A stretch of 64,000 nucleotides of DNA, from contig NZ_CP047241.1 of NCBI RefSeq assembly GCF_009856625.1, positions 1,426,001 through 1,490,000 on the forward strand, in the 5' to 3' direction. Positions 32,661-40,601 of this stretch are shown here, piece after piece. The position numbers and the translations under genes are program-made. The stretch comes from Aquitalea denitrificans (GTDB lineage Bacteria; Pseudomonadota; Gammaproteobacteria; Burkholderiales; Chromobacteriaceae). The stretch's first letter is position 1; the number at the start of each line of letters is the position of its first letter. Under the pieces are notes generated by a model. It was not told where the DNA came from. It worked only from the letters and a program-made list of their open reading frames with translations, and did not search any database.

Positions 32661-34385
32661 ATGTTGGACTTTTTCTCCCGAGGCTCAAAGAACAAGTCAG
32701 ACCCTTTGGCCAATGCAGCTGCCGCCAAGGCTTATGCCGATACGCTAAAGCAGGAATATGGTGCGGCTGCACATGAGAGAATTACCGAGATGTTGGCGGA
32801 GGTGAATGCTCTTTCCCCGCATGTAACGGCAGATCTGCTGGACGCAGTGCTGACGCTGAATCTGGAAATACAGCCCTTGCATGAAAACCTGTGTTCGCAG
32901 TATTTCATGAACACGCGCATGCCCAAGGTGCTGGAAGGTCAGCTGCGTTCGCAAATCCTGTCTTTTGGCAAACAGTTTCTCGAGTTTTACCAGCGTGCAC
33001 TGTCTGTCGATACCGGTATGCAGCAGGAGGAACGACTACGGGCCATGCTGCCGCTGGTTCTGGTACGGATGATGCATTATTTTGGCGAATTTGCCCGCTG
33101 GCAGTATCTGCGGCATTTCAGTCCCGATGATGTGTTCTGGCTGAATGTGAATCAGCTCTACCGCTTTGCCGAGCAAATGCGCATCGACTCTACTCCGGTT
33201 TTTCTGTTTGGCGAGGAAAGCCCGGGGACGACGGTGCAGGACCAGTACCTGATCATGTTGATGCTGTCCCTGCTGAGCAGCGGCAACCTGAGCCTGCGTC
33301 AGTTCAATTTCTCTTATCAGATTCTCTGCCTGGTTTCCAACCGCATGTCACTGCAGCCGCAGTTTTCGGAAGAGGCCAGTTTTGCCGTTACCTTGACCGA
33401 AGCGATGCCGGCAGCACGTGCTCATGCTGGTTTTGTCAGTGACGCCGCCCGTTTCTGGTCCACCGCCGACATGGTTGAAATCATTCATGGCTGGGCCACG
33501 GTCATGGAGGGCGGGCGCTTGCCGCCCGAGCTGAAGCCGCTGGTAGAGCCGGGTATCGATGCCGGCTTATTGCGCATGCTGTGTCGTGAGTGGGCTGCCA
33601 AGCCGGTGCGTTTTGAACGTGCCGAGCGTATGGCCGTGACCAACCGCAATCTCGAAGTGGCGCACCGCCTGTCAGCCCTGCATCGGCTGATTCGCCAGCC
33701 GGACGAGGCCAGCATGGTGCAGACGCGGCAGGCAGATACCGACAGCTTTGATGATGCTGCCAATATCCGCATTTATGGCTTTGTCACCAGCCGCAAGCGT
33801 GACCGTAGCACGCTGGCCCTGGCACCGCTGAACCTTTCCACTGATATGCCGCAGCCTGTCGTGCATGCGCGTGACGAGTTTTTGCGCTGGTCGGTGGAGA
33901 ATGTCAGCCAGACCGGCTTGGGCGTTACCCTGGATTCGCTGGGGAACGAGTGGGTCAATCTGGGAGGCCTGGTAGGCTATCGTGACGTGGATAGCAACAA
34001 CTGGAGCCTGGGCCTTATTCGCCGGGTTAAGCGGGCCAGTCAGCGCGAGCGCATTTACCTGGGTCTGGAAACGCTGTCCAGCCGACCGGTAGCCGCGTCC
34101 ATTCGCCCGGTGGACAGCAAGCTGATTGATCCTAGCCTGCCGGCGGATATGGTTTGGCTGTCCGGGCATATCTCCCTGTTTGTACCGTTTGACAGGGGGG
34201 GGCGACGCATCAACGCTCTGATCATGCCGATTTCTGTATATACGCTGGGCAAGCAGTACTACATGACAGCGCGCAGCAAGCATTTTCAGATTGCGCTAGG
34301 CAAGGTGCTGGAAAAGGGGAGTGACTGGTGCCTGGCCGAGATCGAGCTGGTGAAGGCGCTGGAGAAGCTACCGCTGGTGATGTAA
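32661..34385 (+). CDS. large uncharacterised protein with C-terminal PilZ-like domain
   Basis: A 574-residue soluble protein starting MLDFFSRGSKNKSDPLANAA. Residues 30-340 are mostly helical with no membrane segment or signal peptide. Around 415-470 the sequence RWSVENVSQTGLGVTLDSLG and WSLGLIRRVKR resembles a PilZ fold, with NxSxxG in the place of the (D/N)xSxxG c-di-GMP motif, although the usual upstream RxxxR is not obvious (candidates: SRKRDRS near 373). A role as c-di-GMP effector is possible. I do not recognise a named family. A strong terminator follows. Confidence 0.7.
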   Translation: MLDFFSRGSKNKSDPLANAAAAKAYADTLKQEYGAAAHERITEMLAEVNALSPHVTADLLDAVLTLNLEIQPLHENLCSQYFMNTRMPKVLEGQLRSQILSFGKQFLEFYQRALSVDTGMQQEERLRAMLPLVLVRMMHYFGEFARWQYLRHFSPDDVFWLNVNQLYRFAEQMRIDSTPVFLFGEESPGTTVQDQYLIMLMLSLLSSGNLSLRQFNFSYQILCLVSNRMSLQPQFSEEASFAVTLTEAMPAARAHAGFVSDAARFWSTADMVEIIHGWATVMEGGRLPPELKPLVEPGIDAGLLRMLCREWAAKPVRFERAERMAVTNRNLEVAHRLSALHRLIRQPDEASMVQTRQADTDSFDDAANIRIYGFVTSRKRDRSTLALAPLNLSTDMPQPVVHARDEFLRWSVENVSQTGLGVTLDSLGNEWVNLGGLVGYRDVDSNNWSLGLIRRVKRASQRERIYLGLETLSSRPVAASIRPVDSKLIDPSLPADMVWLSGHISLFVPFDRGGRRINALIMPISVYTLGKQYYMTARSKHFQIALGKVLEKGSDWCLAEIELVKALEKLPLVM

Positions 34386-34408
34386 GCGTCTTGCAGAACT
34401 GCAGGAAT

Positions 34409-34440
34409 AAAAAAGCCGGAGTCTGTGCTCCGGCTTTTTT
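34409..34440 (+). terminator. bidirectional terminator, PilZ-like gene and carboxypeptidase gene
   Basis: AAAAAGCCGGAG and CTCCGGCTTTTT form a perfect 12-base stem with a 6-base loop, with A/T tracts on both sides, placed between two convergent genes. Confidence 0.92.
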
Positions 34441-34460
34441 GCGTCAGGCAGGACCGTGAT

Positions 34461-35588
34461 TCAGCGCAATTCGTTGATTACGGCGTAGATCGGGGTCAGT
34501 ATGGCTTCCCCCATGCGCAGGCTGCGCTGGCCGTTCCAGCCATAGTCGTCGTCTGGCAGGTTGGCATTGTCCTTGAATGGCATTTCCAGGGTGAAGGCCA
34601 GACATTTGAAGTTTTCACCCACCCAGTTGGTGGCCAGACTCAGGTTGGCACTGCCAGGTGCATCCTTGTCGTAGCCGACTTCGTCCTGGAAGTCCGGGTT
34701 GGACACCATCAGATAGTGCTTGAACTTGTCTTCCAGCTGACGGATGGCGTCAGTATAGGAAGGAACGCCTTCGGTGCCGGCGACAAAGACATAGGGCAGG
34801 GATTCGTCACCGTGAATGTCCAGGAACAGGTCGACGCCGGTTTCCTGCATCTTGTTGCGCACCAGCAGTACTTCCGGGCTCTTGTCGGCGCTTGGCTCCA
34901 GCCATTCGCGATTCAGATTGGCACCGGCGGCATTGGTGCGCAGATTGCCCAGTACCGAGCCATCCGGGTTCATGTTCGGCACCACATAGAAAGTGGCTTT
35001 GTCCAGCAGGGCGCGGGAGGTGGCATCCAGTGGGTCCAACAAGCGGTTGAGGAAGCCTTCGACAAACCATTCCGCCATGGTTTCACCCGGGTGCTGACGG
35101 GCAGTCACCCAGATTTTCAGGTCGGATTCCACTTCATGGCCGATGGTCAGCAGGTTGATGTCACGGCCCTGCACGGTAAAGCCCAGATCGTGAATCTGGC
35201 ACAGGCCGGACCCTTGTGCCTGACCCAGCAGGTTCAGGTGCTGTTCGTGCGAGTAGGGTTCGAAATAGGCGTAGTACACGCTATTGGCCAGCGGAACGTG
35301 CTCAACGGTCATCACTTGGCCATCGTACTGTGCAGGTACGCGGAACCAGTTGATGCGGTCGTAGGAGGCCATGAGCTGGTAGTTGGTCCAGCCTTCCGGA
35401 TAGGCGCACTCACCCGCATTCAGAAAGCGCAGCGTACAAGCCTGATAAGCCGCACCCTGCAGGCGGAAGTAAAACCATTGGGCAAAGTCAGAGGCATTGT
35501 CACGCGGAATCCGCAGCTGGATGTCGTCGAAACTCTCCATGGAAACGATGTCGATACTGCCTGCGTCAAAGTTGCTGCTGATTTTCAT
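34461..35588 (-). CDS. M14-family carboxypeptidase-like protein (CCP type)
   Basis: A 375-residue protein of the cytosolic carboxypeptidase-like M14 group. The N-terminal beta domain (about 1-125) is the one typical of this group. Zinc ligands are His166 and Glu169 in ARQHPGETMAEWF and His259 in DIHGDES; NLNREW near 230 binds the substrate carboxylate and FTLEMPF near 341 carries the catalytic Glu. No signal peptide is seen, so it acts in the cytoplasm. Bacterial members have been reported to trim C-terminal residues, but the substrate here is unknown. Confidence 0.88.
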   Translation of the reverse strand: MKISSNFDAGSIDIVSMESFDDIQLRIPRDNASDFAQWFYFRLQGAAYQACTLRFLNAGECAYPEGWTNYQLMASYDRINWFRVPAQYDGQVMTVEHVPLANSVYYAYFEPYSHEQHLNLLGQAQGSGLCQIHDLGFTVQGRDINLLTIGHEVESDLKIWVTARQHPGETMAEWFVEGFLNRLLDPLDATSRALLDKATFYVVPNMNPDGSVLGNLRTNAAGANLNREWLEPSADKSPEVLLVRNKMQETGVDLFLDIHGDESLPYVFVAGTEGVPSYTDAIRQLEDKFKHYLMVSNPDFQDEVGYDKDAPGSANLSLATNWVGENFKCLAFTLEMPFKDNANLPDDDYGWNGQRSLRMGEAILTPIYAVINELR

Positions 35589-35667
35589 GCGTTGAACCTG
35601 TGGTCTTTGCGGGAACTCAAAAACGGAATTGTAAACCTGCAGTCGCTCGCGCGCATCAGGAAAACAA

Positions 35668-35690
35668 AAAACCCCGCCGCGGCGGGGTTA
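35668..35690 (-). terminator. terminator after the phasin gene
   Basis: AACCCCGCC and GGCGGGGTT pair with a minimal loop; on the minus strand a TTTTTGTTTTC tract follows. It lies just downstream of the phasin stop. Confidence 0.85.
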
Positions 35691-35709
35691 TGCAGCCTTG
35701 CTCGAAGGA

Positions 35710-36255
35710 TCAAGCGCGCTTGGTGGCAGTCTTCACGGCATCAGCGGTGGCGCTGCTGGCGGCCTTGATGCTGCTGTCGGTGAATTCGGCAACTTGCTGG
35801 GCAGCCTTGCTGAAACTGTTGACGGCTGCTGCAGCAGCAGCCAGCGAGGTCTTGACGGCGTTCAGCGCATTGTCGGAACCTGCCGGAGCATTCTTGGCAG
35901 CGCCTTCCAGGGCAGTGATCAGGTTCTTGTTGAAGCTGCCGAGATTTTCTTCAGCCAGCTTGGACAGTTCGGTCTGAGCGGCGGAAACGATTTCGTACAC
36001 GTTGCGGGAGTTGGCTACTGCCTTGTCAACCGACTGGCTGGTCAACTGGTTGAACTGGTTCAGGGCTTCCTGTGCATCGGTAGCGCCGGCCAGAGCCTTG
36101 GCAACCTTCACGTTTTCTTCCAGGGTTTGCTTGGAAGCTTCCAGATTCAGCTTCACCAGACGTTCGGCGCTGTCCAGGGAGATCTGGGCTACGCGCAGGG
36201 CAGCTTCAAAGCCGGACAGGGAGATCTTGCTCAGTTGATCGTTGGTATTGAACAT
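35710..36255 (-). CDS. phaP: phasin, polyhydroxyalkanoate granule protein
   Basis: A 181-residue helical, alanine-rich protein that coats polyhydroxyalkanoate granules. The N-terminal QLSKISLSGFEAALRVAQIS, then LDSAERLVKLNLEASKQTLE, is the Phasin_2 family start. GAGGG precedes the ATG at 36255; a longer start at 36273 is less likely. It is divergent from phaR, the regulator of phasin genes, with a palindromic candidate operator in between. Confidence 0.93.
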   Translation of the reverse strand: MFNTNDQLSKISLSGFEAALRVAQISLDSAERLVKLNLEASKQTLEENVKVAKALAGATDAQEALNQFNQLTSQSVDKAVANSRNVYEIVSAAQTELSKLAEENLGSFNKNLITALEGAAKNAPAGSDNALNAVKTSLAAAAAAVNSFSKAAQQVAEFTDSSIKAASSATADAVKTATKRA

Positions 36256-36334
36256 GTTTTTAACCCTCATCATTGGATTTCGTGGAAATGACCGACAAGC
36301 TCTGTGTTGATTGGACTTTTATATCTTTTTTATA

Positions 36335-36347
36335 TTGCACTGCACAA
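36335..36347 (-). promoter_or_regulatory. candidate PhaR operator in the phasin promoter
   Basis: TTGCACTGCACAA contains the symmetric core TGCA-C-TGCA and overlaps a possible phasin -35 (TTGTGC on the minus strand), with TATAAA about 18 bases farther. TGC-N3-GCA-like palindromes have been described for PhaR-type repressors. Assignment is by position and symmetry. Confidence 0.5.
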
Positions 36348-36463
36348 TGAAGATGGAATGTAGCATGCGCCGCGTAAAGGGCATAGAAGTTTTGCTCTAG
36401 CTTGTTGTATTTATGATAAATTGCGGGTGCACAACACCAACGACAATAATCCGGGAGTGTTAC

Positions 36464-37030
36464 ATGAGTGTTGAAAAAAGGGTCATCAAGAAGTACCCGA
36501 ACCGTCGCCTGTACGATACGGCGACCAGTTCCTACATCACTTTGGGAGACGTAAAGCAGCTTGTGCTCGAAAACGTGGATATCCAGGTTGTCGACGCCAA
36601 GACGCAGGATGACATCACTCGCAGCGTGCTGCTGCAGATCATCCTGGAGGAGGAAAATGGCGGCATGCCCATGTTCAGTTACGAGGTGCTGACCCAGTTC
36701 ATCCGTTTCTATGGTCAGGCCATGCAGGGCATGATGGGCCCCTTCCTGGAAAAGAACCTGCAGCTGTTTGGTCAGATGCAGCAGAAATTGCAGGAGCAGA
36801 CCCGTGCCATATACGGTGACAAGGCGGTGTTCAACTCCACCATGTGGGGTGAGTTCATGAAGCTGCAGGGGCCGGCCATCCAGAATGTGATGTCCAGCTA
36901 CATGGAGCAGAGTACCGGCATGTTCCTGGAAATGCAGAACCGTATGCAGGAGCAGACCAAGCAACTGTTCAGCGGTTTCACCTTCCCCGGTTATGTGCCA
37001 CCAGGCAAGGACGATGGCGACAAGTCCTGA
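36464..37030 (+). CDS. phaR: polyhydroxyalkanoate synthesis repressor PhaR
   Basis: A 188-residue regulator that represses phasin genes and is released by binding nascent polyhydroxyalkanoate. The start at 36464 has GGGAG upstream and gives the canonical MSVEKRVIKKYPNRRLYDT DNA-binding N-terminus (about 1-65). The rest is a Met- and Gln-rich helical region (PHB_acc repeats; GQMQQKLQEQTRA and EMQNRMQEQTKQ). It is divergent from the phasin gene; no synthase gene lies in the window. Confidence 0.95.
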   Translation: MSVEKRVIKKYPNRRLYDTATSSYITLGDVKQLVLENVDIQVVDAKTQDDITRSVLLQIILEEENGGMPMFSYEVLTQFIRFYGQAMQGMMGPFLEKNLQLFGQMQQKLQEQTRAIYGDKAVFNSTMWGEFMKLQGPAIQNVMSSYMEQSTGMFLEMQNRMQEQTKQLFSGFTFPGYVPPGKDDGDKS

Positions 37031-37043
37031 TCGCCATTTTGTT

Positions 37044-37070
37044 AAAACCCGCATTCGTGCGGGTTTTTTT
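37044..37070 (+). terminator. terminator after phaR
   Basis: AAAACCCGC and GCGGGTTTT pair around a 6-base loop and are followed by a T tract. Confidence 0.9.
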
Positions 37071-37111
37071 GTGGCTGCGTGACCGCATGGCCGGCAGCAC
37101 GCCGGCCGATA

Positions 37112-37822
37112 TCATGCCGGGCTACCGGCTTGCTGCATCCAGCTGGCAATCAGTACCCGGGTTTGTGCGCGCACGGTCTGCTTCAGGAAGGCCAGGTTGT
37201 CGCCTTCCAGATGCTGCCAGCCCATGGCTTGCAGCGCGGTGCGCGGCACGACGTGAAACACCATCAGCTGGCCGTTGGCCGTCATCTGGCGCAGCCGGGT
37301 CAGCGGGTCGTCAAGTGGCCTGCCGGTAAGGCGGGCAATGATGGCGCTGCAGGTGTGGCCCATGCGATGTCGCTCCGGCCTGTCCAGCACTGGTGCGCTG
37401 GCACCGTTGCCCGCTTGTTCCTGGGCAATGAACAGGCGGCGCTGCTGGGCTTCCTCGCCACATAGCAGGAAATCGGCAATGCTGTCCTGCAAGCCCAGAA
37501 AGGCCTCGATCAGCTCTGCTGCTGTCGCATCGCTCTTGTCCAGCAGGGTTTCGGCCACGGCAATGGCAGGGCCAAAATGATTGGCGGCTGTTGCGGCCAG
37601 ATGCAGGGCGCAGGCTTGGTACAAGCCTTCCTTGCTGTCAAAGTAGTACTGCAATGCCGGTGCATTGACACCGGCTTCCCGCGCGATTTCCCGCGACGAT
37701 GCCCCTTCGTAGCCTCTTTCCCCAAACAGCCTGATGGCAACCTCAATCAGGCGACGGCGTGTTTCCTCGCCACGGGCGTAGCCCCCGGCGCTGGGATGGC
37801 GCGGACTTTTGCTGCTCTGCAT
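37112..37822 (-). CDS. TetR/AcrR-family repressor (CecR/DUF1956 type)
   Basis: A 236-residue repressor. The HTH lies at about 18-65, with EETRRRLIEVAIRLFGERGY, SREIAREAGVNAPALQYYFD and the SKEGLY turn. The C-terminal domain (about 100-225) with QLMVFHVVPRTALQAMGW resembles the CecR (YbiH)-type ligand domain. The start at 37822 (MQSSKSPRHP) is preferred over upstream in-frame codons inside the promoter. It is divergent from an EmrAB-type efflux operon and probably represses it through the dyad at 37853-37904. Confidence 0.92.
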   Translation of the reverse strand: MQSSKSPRHPSAGGYARGEETRRRLIEVAIRLFGERGYEGASSREIAREAGVNAPALQYYFDSKEGLYQACALHLAATAANHFGPAIAVAETLLDKSDATAAELIEAFLGLQDSIADFLLCGEEAQQRRLFIAQEQAGNGASAPVLDRPERHRMGHTCSAIIARLTGRPLDDPLTRLRQMTANGQLMVFHVVPRTALQAMGWQHLEGDNLAFLKQTVRAQTRVLIASWMQQAGSPA

Positions 37823-37852
37823 GGGCGGGCCTGTCTTACAAAAATTTAAAAA

Positions 37853-37904
37853 TATAACAATTGACATATTTTTGTCGAATCTGAAAAATATACCATTTGT
37901 TATA
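37853..37904. promoter_or_regulatory. large concentric dyad, candidate TetR operator
   Basis: Two nested perfect inverted repeats share the same centre (37878.5). The outer arms are TATAACAA (37853-37860) and TTGTTATA (37897-37904); the inner arms are ATATTTTT (37866-37873) and AAAAATAT (37884-37891). It lies between the divergent TetR gene and the emr genes, 13 bases before the emrA start, an ideal site for a dimeric (or two-dimer) repressor. Confidence 0.7.
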
Positions 37905-37917
37905 AATTGGATTGGCC

Positions 37918-39003
37918 ATGTCTGTTGCTGAACACACTGCACCGTCTTCCACACCGCCGGTACGGCGCAATTACCGGCTGGCCTGGCTGGGCCTGGCAGC
38001 TGTCGCCGCAGGGGCAGTTGCCTGGGGTGGCTACTGGTGGCAAACCGGGCGTTATCTGCAAACGACCGATGATGCCTATCTCAAGGCAGATAGCGTGGTG
38101 ATTGCCCCCAAGATCGGCGGCTATGCCAGTGAGGTGCTGGTAACGGCCAATCAGCAGGTGCGGCGCGGCGATCCGCTGGTGCGGCTGGATGGCCGGCAAT
38201 ACCAGGCCATGCTGGAACAGAGCCGGGCACAGCTGGAAGCACGCGAGGCCGATTTGCAGCGTGCGCGGGCCGACATCGCCCAGCAACAGGCGCAAATTGC
38301 CCAGTCGCGCGCGCAGGAAACCGTGGCGCGCTTGACGCTGGCACATGCCAGTGAGGAGGTGAAGCGCTATGCCCCCCTGAGTGTTACCGGAGCTGCCAGT
38401 GACGAACGCCTGGCCGAGCTGCGCAATAACCAGGCGCAGGCACAGGCCAATCTGGATGCGGCCAGCGCGGTACTGAAGGCGGCCACTACCCGGCTGGTCA
38501 CCAGTCAGGCCCAACTGGCCCAGGCGGAGGCACAGCGCAAGGCCGCCGAAGCGGCGCAGCGGCAAAGCCATCTGGATGTGGACGATACCGTGTTGCGCAG
38601 CCCGCAGGATGGCCGGGTGGGCGACCTGAGCGTAAGGGTAGGGCAGTTGCTGCAGGCCGGTACACGGCTGATGAGCATTGTGCCGGTACAGCAGATGTAT
38701 CTGGTGGCCAATTTCAAGGAAACCCAGTTGCAGCGCATGCAGGTGGGGCAGCGCGCCAGCCTGCATGTTGATGCGCTGCCGGATGTCGAACTGCATGGCG
38801 TGGTGGAAAGCTTTTCGCCGGGAACCGGGGCGCAGTTTGCCCTGTTGCCGCCGGAAAACGCCACCGGCAATTTCACCAAGATCGTACAGCGGGTGCCGGT
38901 GCGCATCCGGCTGGATATTCCCCCCGCCCTGCGCGCACGGCTGTTGCCGGGCCTGTCAGTGACGGCCGAGGTGGATACCCGCCACGAGGCCAGTCATGGC
39001 TAA
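37918..39003 (+). CDS. emrA: membrane-fusion efflux protein, EmrA type
   Basis: A 361-residue HlyD-family periplasmic adaptor. A single N-terminal membrane anchor (about 22-42) is followed by a lipoyl half-motif (DDAYLKADSVVIAPKIGGYA), a long helical hairpin rich in Gln and Ala (about 95-205), and the second lipoyl half (VDDTVLRSPQDGRVGDLSV). It bridges the inner-membrane pump and the outer-membrane factor. The ATG at 37918 is used; the stop overlaps the emrB start by 8 bases. Confidence 0.92.
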   Translation: MSVAEHTAPSSTPPVRRNYRLAWLGLAAVAAGAVAWGGYWWQTGRYLQTTDDAYLKADSVVIAPKIGGYASEVLVTANQQVRRGDPLVRLDGRQYQAMLEQSRAQLEAREADLQRARADIAQQQAQIAQSRAQETVARLTLAHASEEVKRYAPLSVTGAASDERLAELRNNQAQAQANLDAASAVLKAATTRLVTSQAQLAQAEAQRKAAEAAQRQSHLDVDDTVLRSPQDGRVGDLSVRVGQLLQAGTRLMSIVPVQQMYLVANFKETQLQRMQVGQRASLHVDALPDVELHGVVESFSPGTGAQFALLPPENATGNFTKIVQRVPVRIRLDIPPALRARLLPGLSVTAEVDTRHEASHG

Positions 39004-40576
39004 GGCCGGACCGACACAGGCCATGCGCGAAGCCGATGCCAGCATGGCCGACTGGATTGCTGTCATCGCCGGTGCGCTGGGCGCGCTGATGGCGGTGCTG
39101 GACATCTCCATCACCAATTCGGCCCTGCCGCAAGTGCAGGGCTCGGTGGGGGCCACCGGCACCGAGGGCACCTGGATTTCCACCGGCTACCTGATGGCCG
39201 AAATCGTCATCATCCCACTGGCCGCCTGGCTCACCAGGGTATTCGGCCTACGCAATTTCCTGGTGGGCATTGCCTTGCTGTTTACCCTGTTTTCCATGTT
39301 GTGCGGCATTTCCAGCAGCCTGCCCATGCTGATTCTGGCGCGTATCGGCCAGGGTTTTACCGGTGGCGCGATGATTCCCACCGCGCAGACCATCATCCGC
39401 ACCCGCTTGCCACGCCACCAGTTGCCCAAGGGCATGACGCTGTTTGGCATGACCGTGCTGCAGGGGCCGCTGATGGGGCCGGTAGTCGGGGGGTGGCTGG
39501 CGGAAAACTACAGCTGGCACTGGTGCTTTTTTCTCAATGTGCCGGTGTGTGCGGTGCTGGTGTTGCTGCTGCTGGCCGGCCTGCCGCCGGAGTCCGCCCG
39601 CCTGCAGGCCTTTCGTGATGCCGACTGGCTGGGCATTGCCGGGCTGGCGCTGGGCCTGAGCACGCTGACTGCCTTGCTGGAAGAGGGGCAGCGTGAACGC
39701 TGGTTCGAATCCGACCTGATCATTTTTCTGACTGTTTGCTCGCTGCTGGGCCTGCTGCTGGTGGCGCTGTCGCAGCGGCTGGCGGCCAAGCCCATCGTGC
39801 GGCTCAGCCTGATGCGCAACAAGAGCTATGCCAGCGTGATCATCATCGTGTTTGCCATTGGTGCCGCGCTATATGGCGTGTCCTATCTGCTGCCGCAGTT
39901 CCTGGGGGTGGTGGCCGGCTATAACGCCCAGCAGTCTGGTGGTGTGTTGCTGATGTCCGGCATCCCGGCCATTGCCATGATGCCGCTGCTGCCGCTGTTG
40001 CTGGGCGGCAAGGTGGATTACCGCCTGCTGGTGGTGTCCGGCCTGCTGTTGTTTGGCTATAGCTGCTATTTGGACGGCAACCTTACCGCGCAGAGCGCCG
40101 ACCACGACTTCACCCTGTCGCAGCTGCTGCGCGGGGTGGGGCAGATGCTGGCGATGATGCCGCTCAACCAGGCCTCGATGGCGGCGGTGACGCGCGAGGA
40201 ATCCGGCGATGCCGCCGGCCTGTACAACATGGCGCGCAATCTGGGTGGTTCGGTGGGGCTGGCGGTGATTGGCAGCTTCATCGACCGGCGCAATGCGCTG
40301 AACGGCGAAACCCTCAATAGCGCGGTGTCGGCCAATGCGGTGCTGACACAAGAGCGCATTGCCGGCAGTGCTGCCAGCCATCTGGCTCAGGTGGGCGATG
40401 CTGCCCACGCCCGACTGCAGGCGCTGGGCGAGCTGGCCGGGCAGATCCAGCAGCAGGCCATGGTGATGACCTACGCCCAGACTTTCCAGGCCTTGTGCCT
40501 GGTGATGCTGTGCTGCATTCCGCTGGCTCTGTTGATCAAGACCAGCCAGCAAAAGGCCATGCCCGGTGCGCACTGA
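38996..40576 (+). CDS. emrB: DHA2-family multidrug efflux permease, EmrB type
   Basis: A 526-residue major-facilitator transporter with about 14 membrane spans. The N-terminal MAVLDISITNSALPQVQGSV and GTEGTWISTGYLMAEIVIIP segments, and the motif LQGPLMGPVVGGWLAE near 155, are typical of EmrB/QacA drug:H+ antiporters. It overlaps emrA and is followed by an outer-membrane factor gene 25 bases on, completing a tripartite pump. Substrate is unknown. Confidence 0.94.
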   Translation: MAKAGPTQAMREADASMADWIAVIAGALGALMAVLDISITNSALPQVQGSVGATGTEGTWISTGYLMAEIVIIPLAAWLTRVFGLRNFLVGIALLFTLFSMLCGISSSLPMLILARIGQGFTGGAMIPTAQTIIRTRLPRHQLPKGMTLFGMTVLQGPLMGPVVGGWLAENYSWHWCFFLNVPVCAVLVLLLLAGLPPESARLQAFRDADWLGIAGLALGLSTLTALLEEGQRERWFESDLIIFLTVCSLLGLLLVALSQRLAAKPIVRLSLMRNKSYASVIIIVFAIGAALYGVSYLLPQFLGVVAGYNAQQSGGVLLMSGIPAIAMMPLLPLLLGGKVDYRLLVVSGLLLFGYSCYLDGNLTAQSADHDFTLSQLLRGVGQMLAMMPLNQASMAAVTREESGDAAGLYNMARNLGGSVGLAVIGSFIDRRNALNGETLNSAVSANAVLTQERIAGSAASHLAQVGDAAHARLQALGELAGQIQQQAMVMTYAQTFQALCLVMLCCIPLALLIKTSQQKAMPGAH

Positions 40577-40601
40577 ACCTGTTTTCCAAGAGAGCCTGCT
40601 T

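Noticed and set aside
34425..35768. 447-codon plus-strand open frame opposite the carboxypeptidase gene
   Set aside because: It begins inside a terminator and mirrors a clear M14 enzyme; composition is rich in His, Gln and Val as expected for an antisense shadow.
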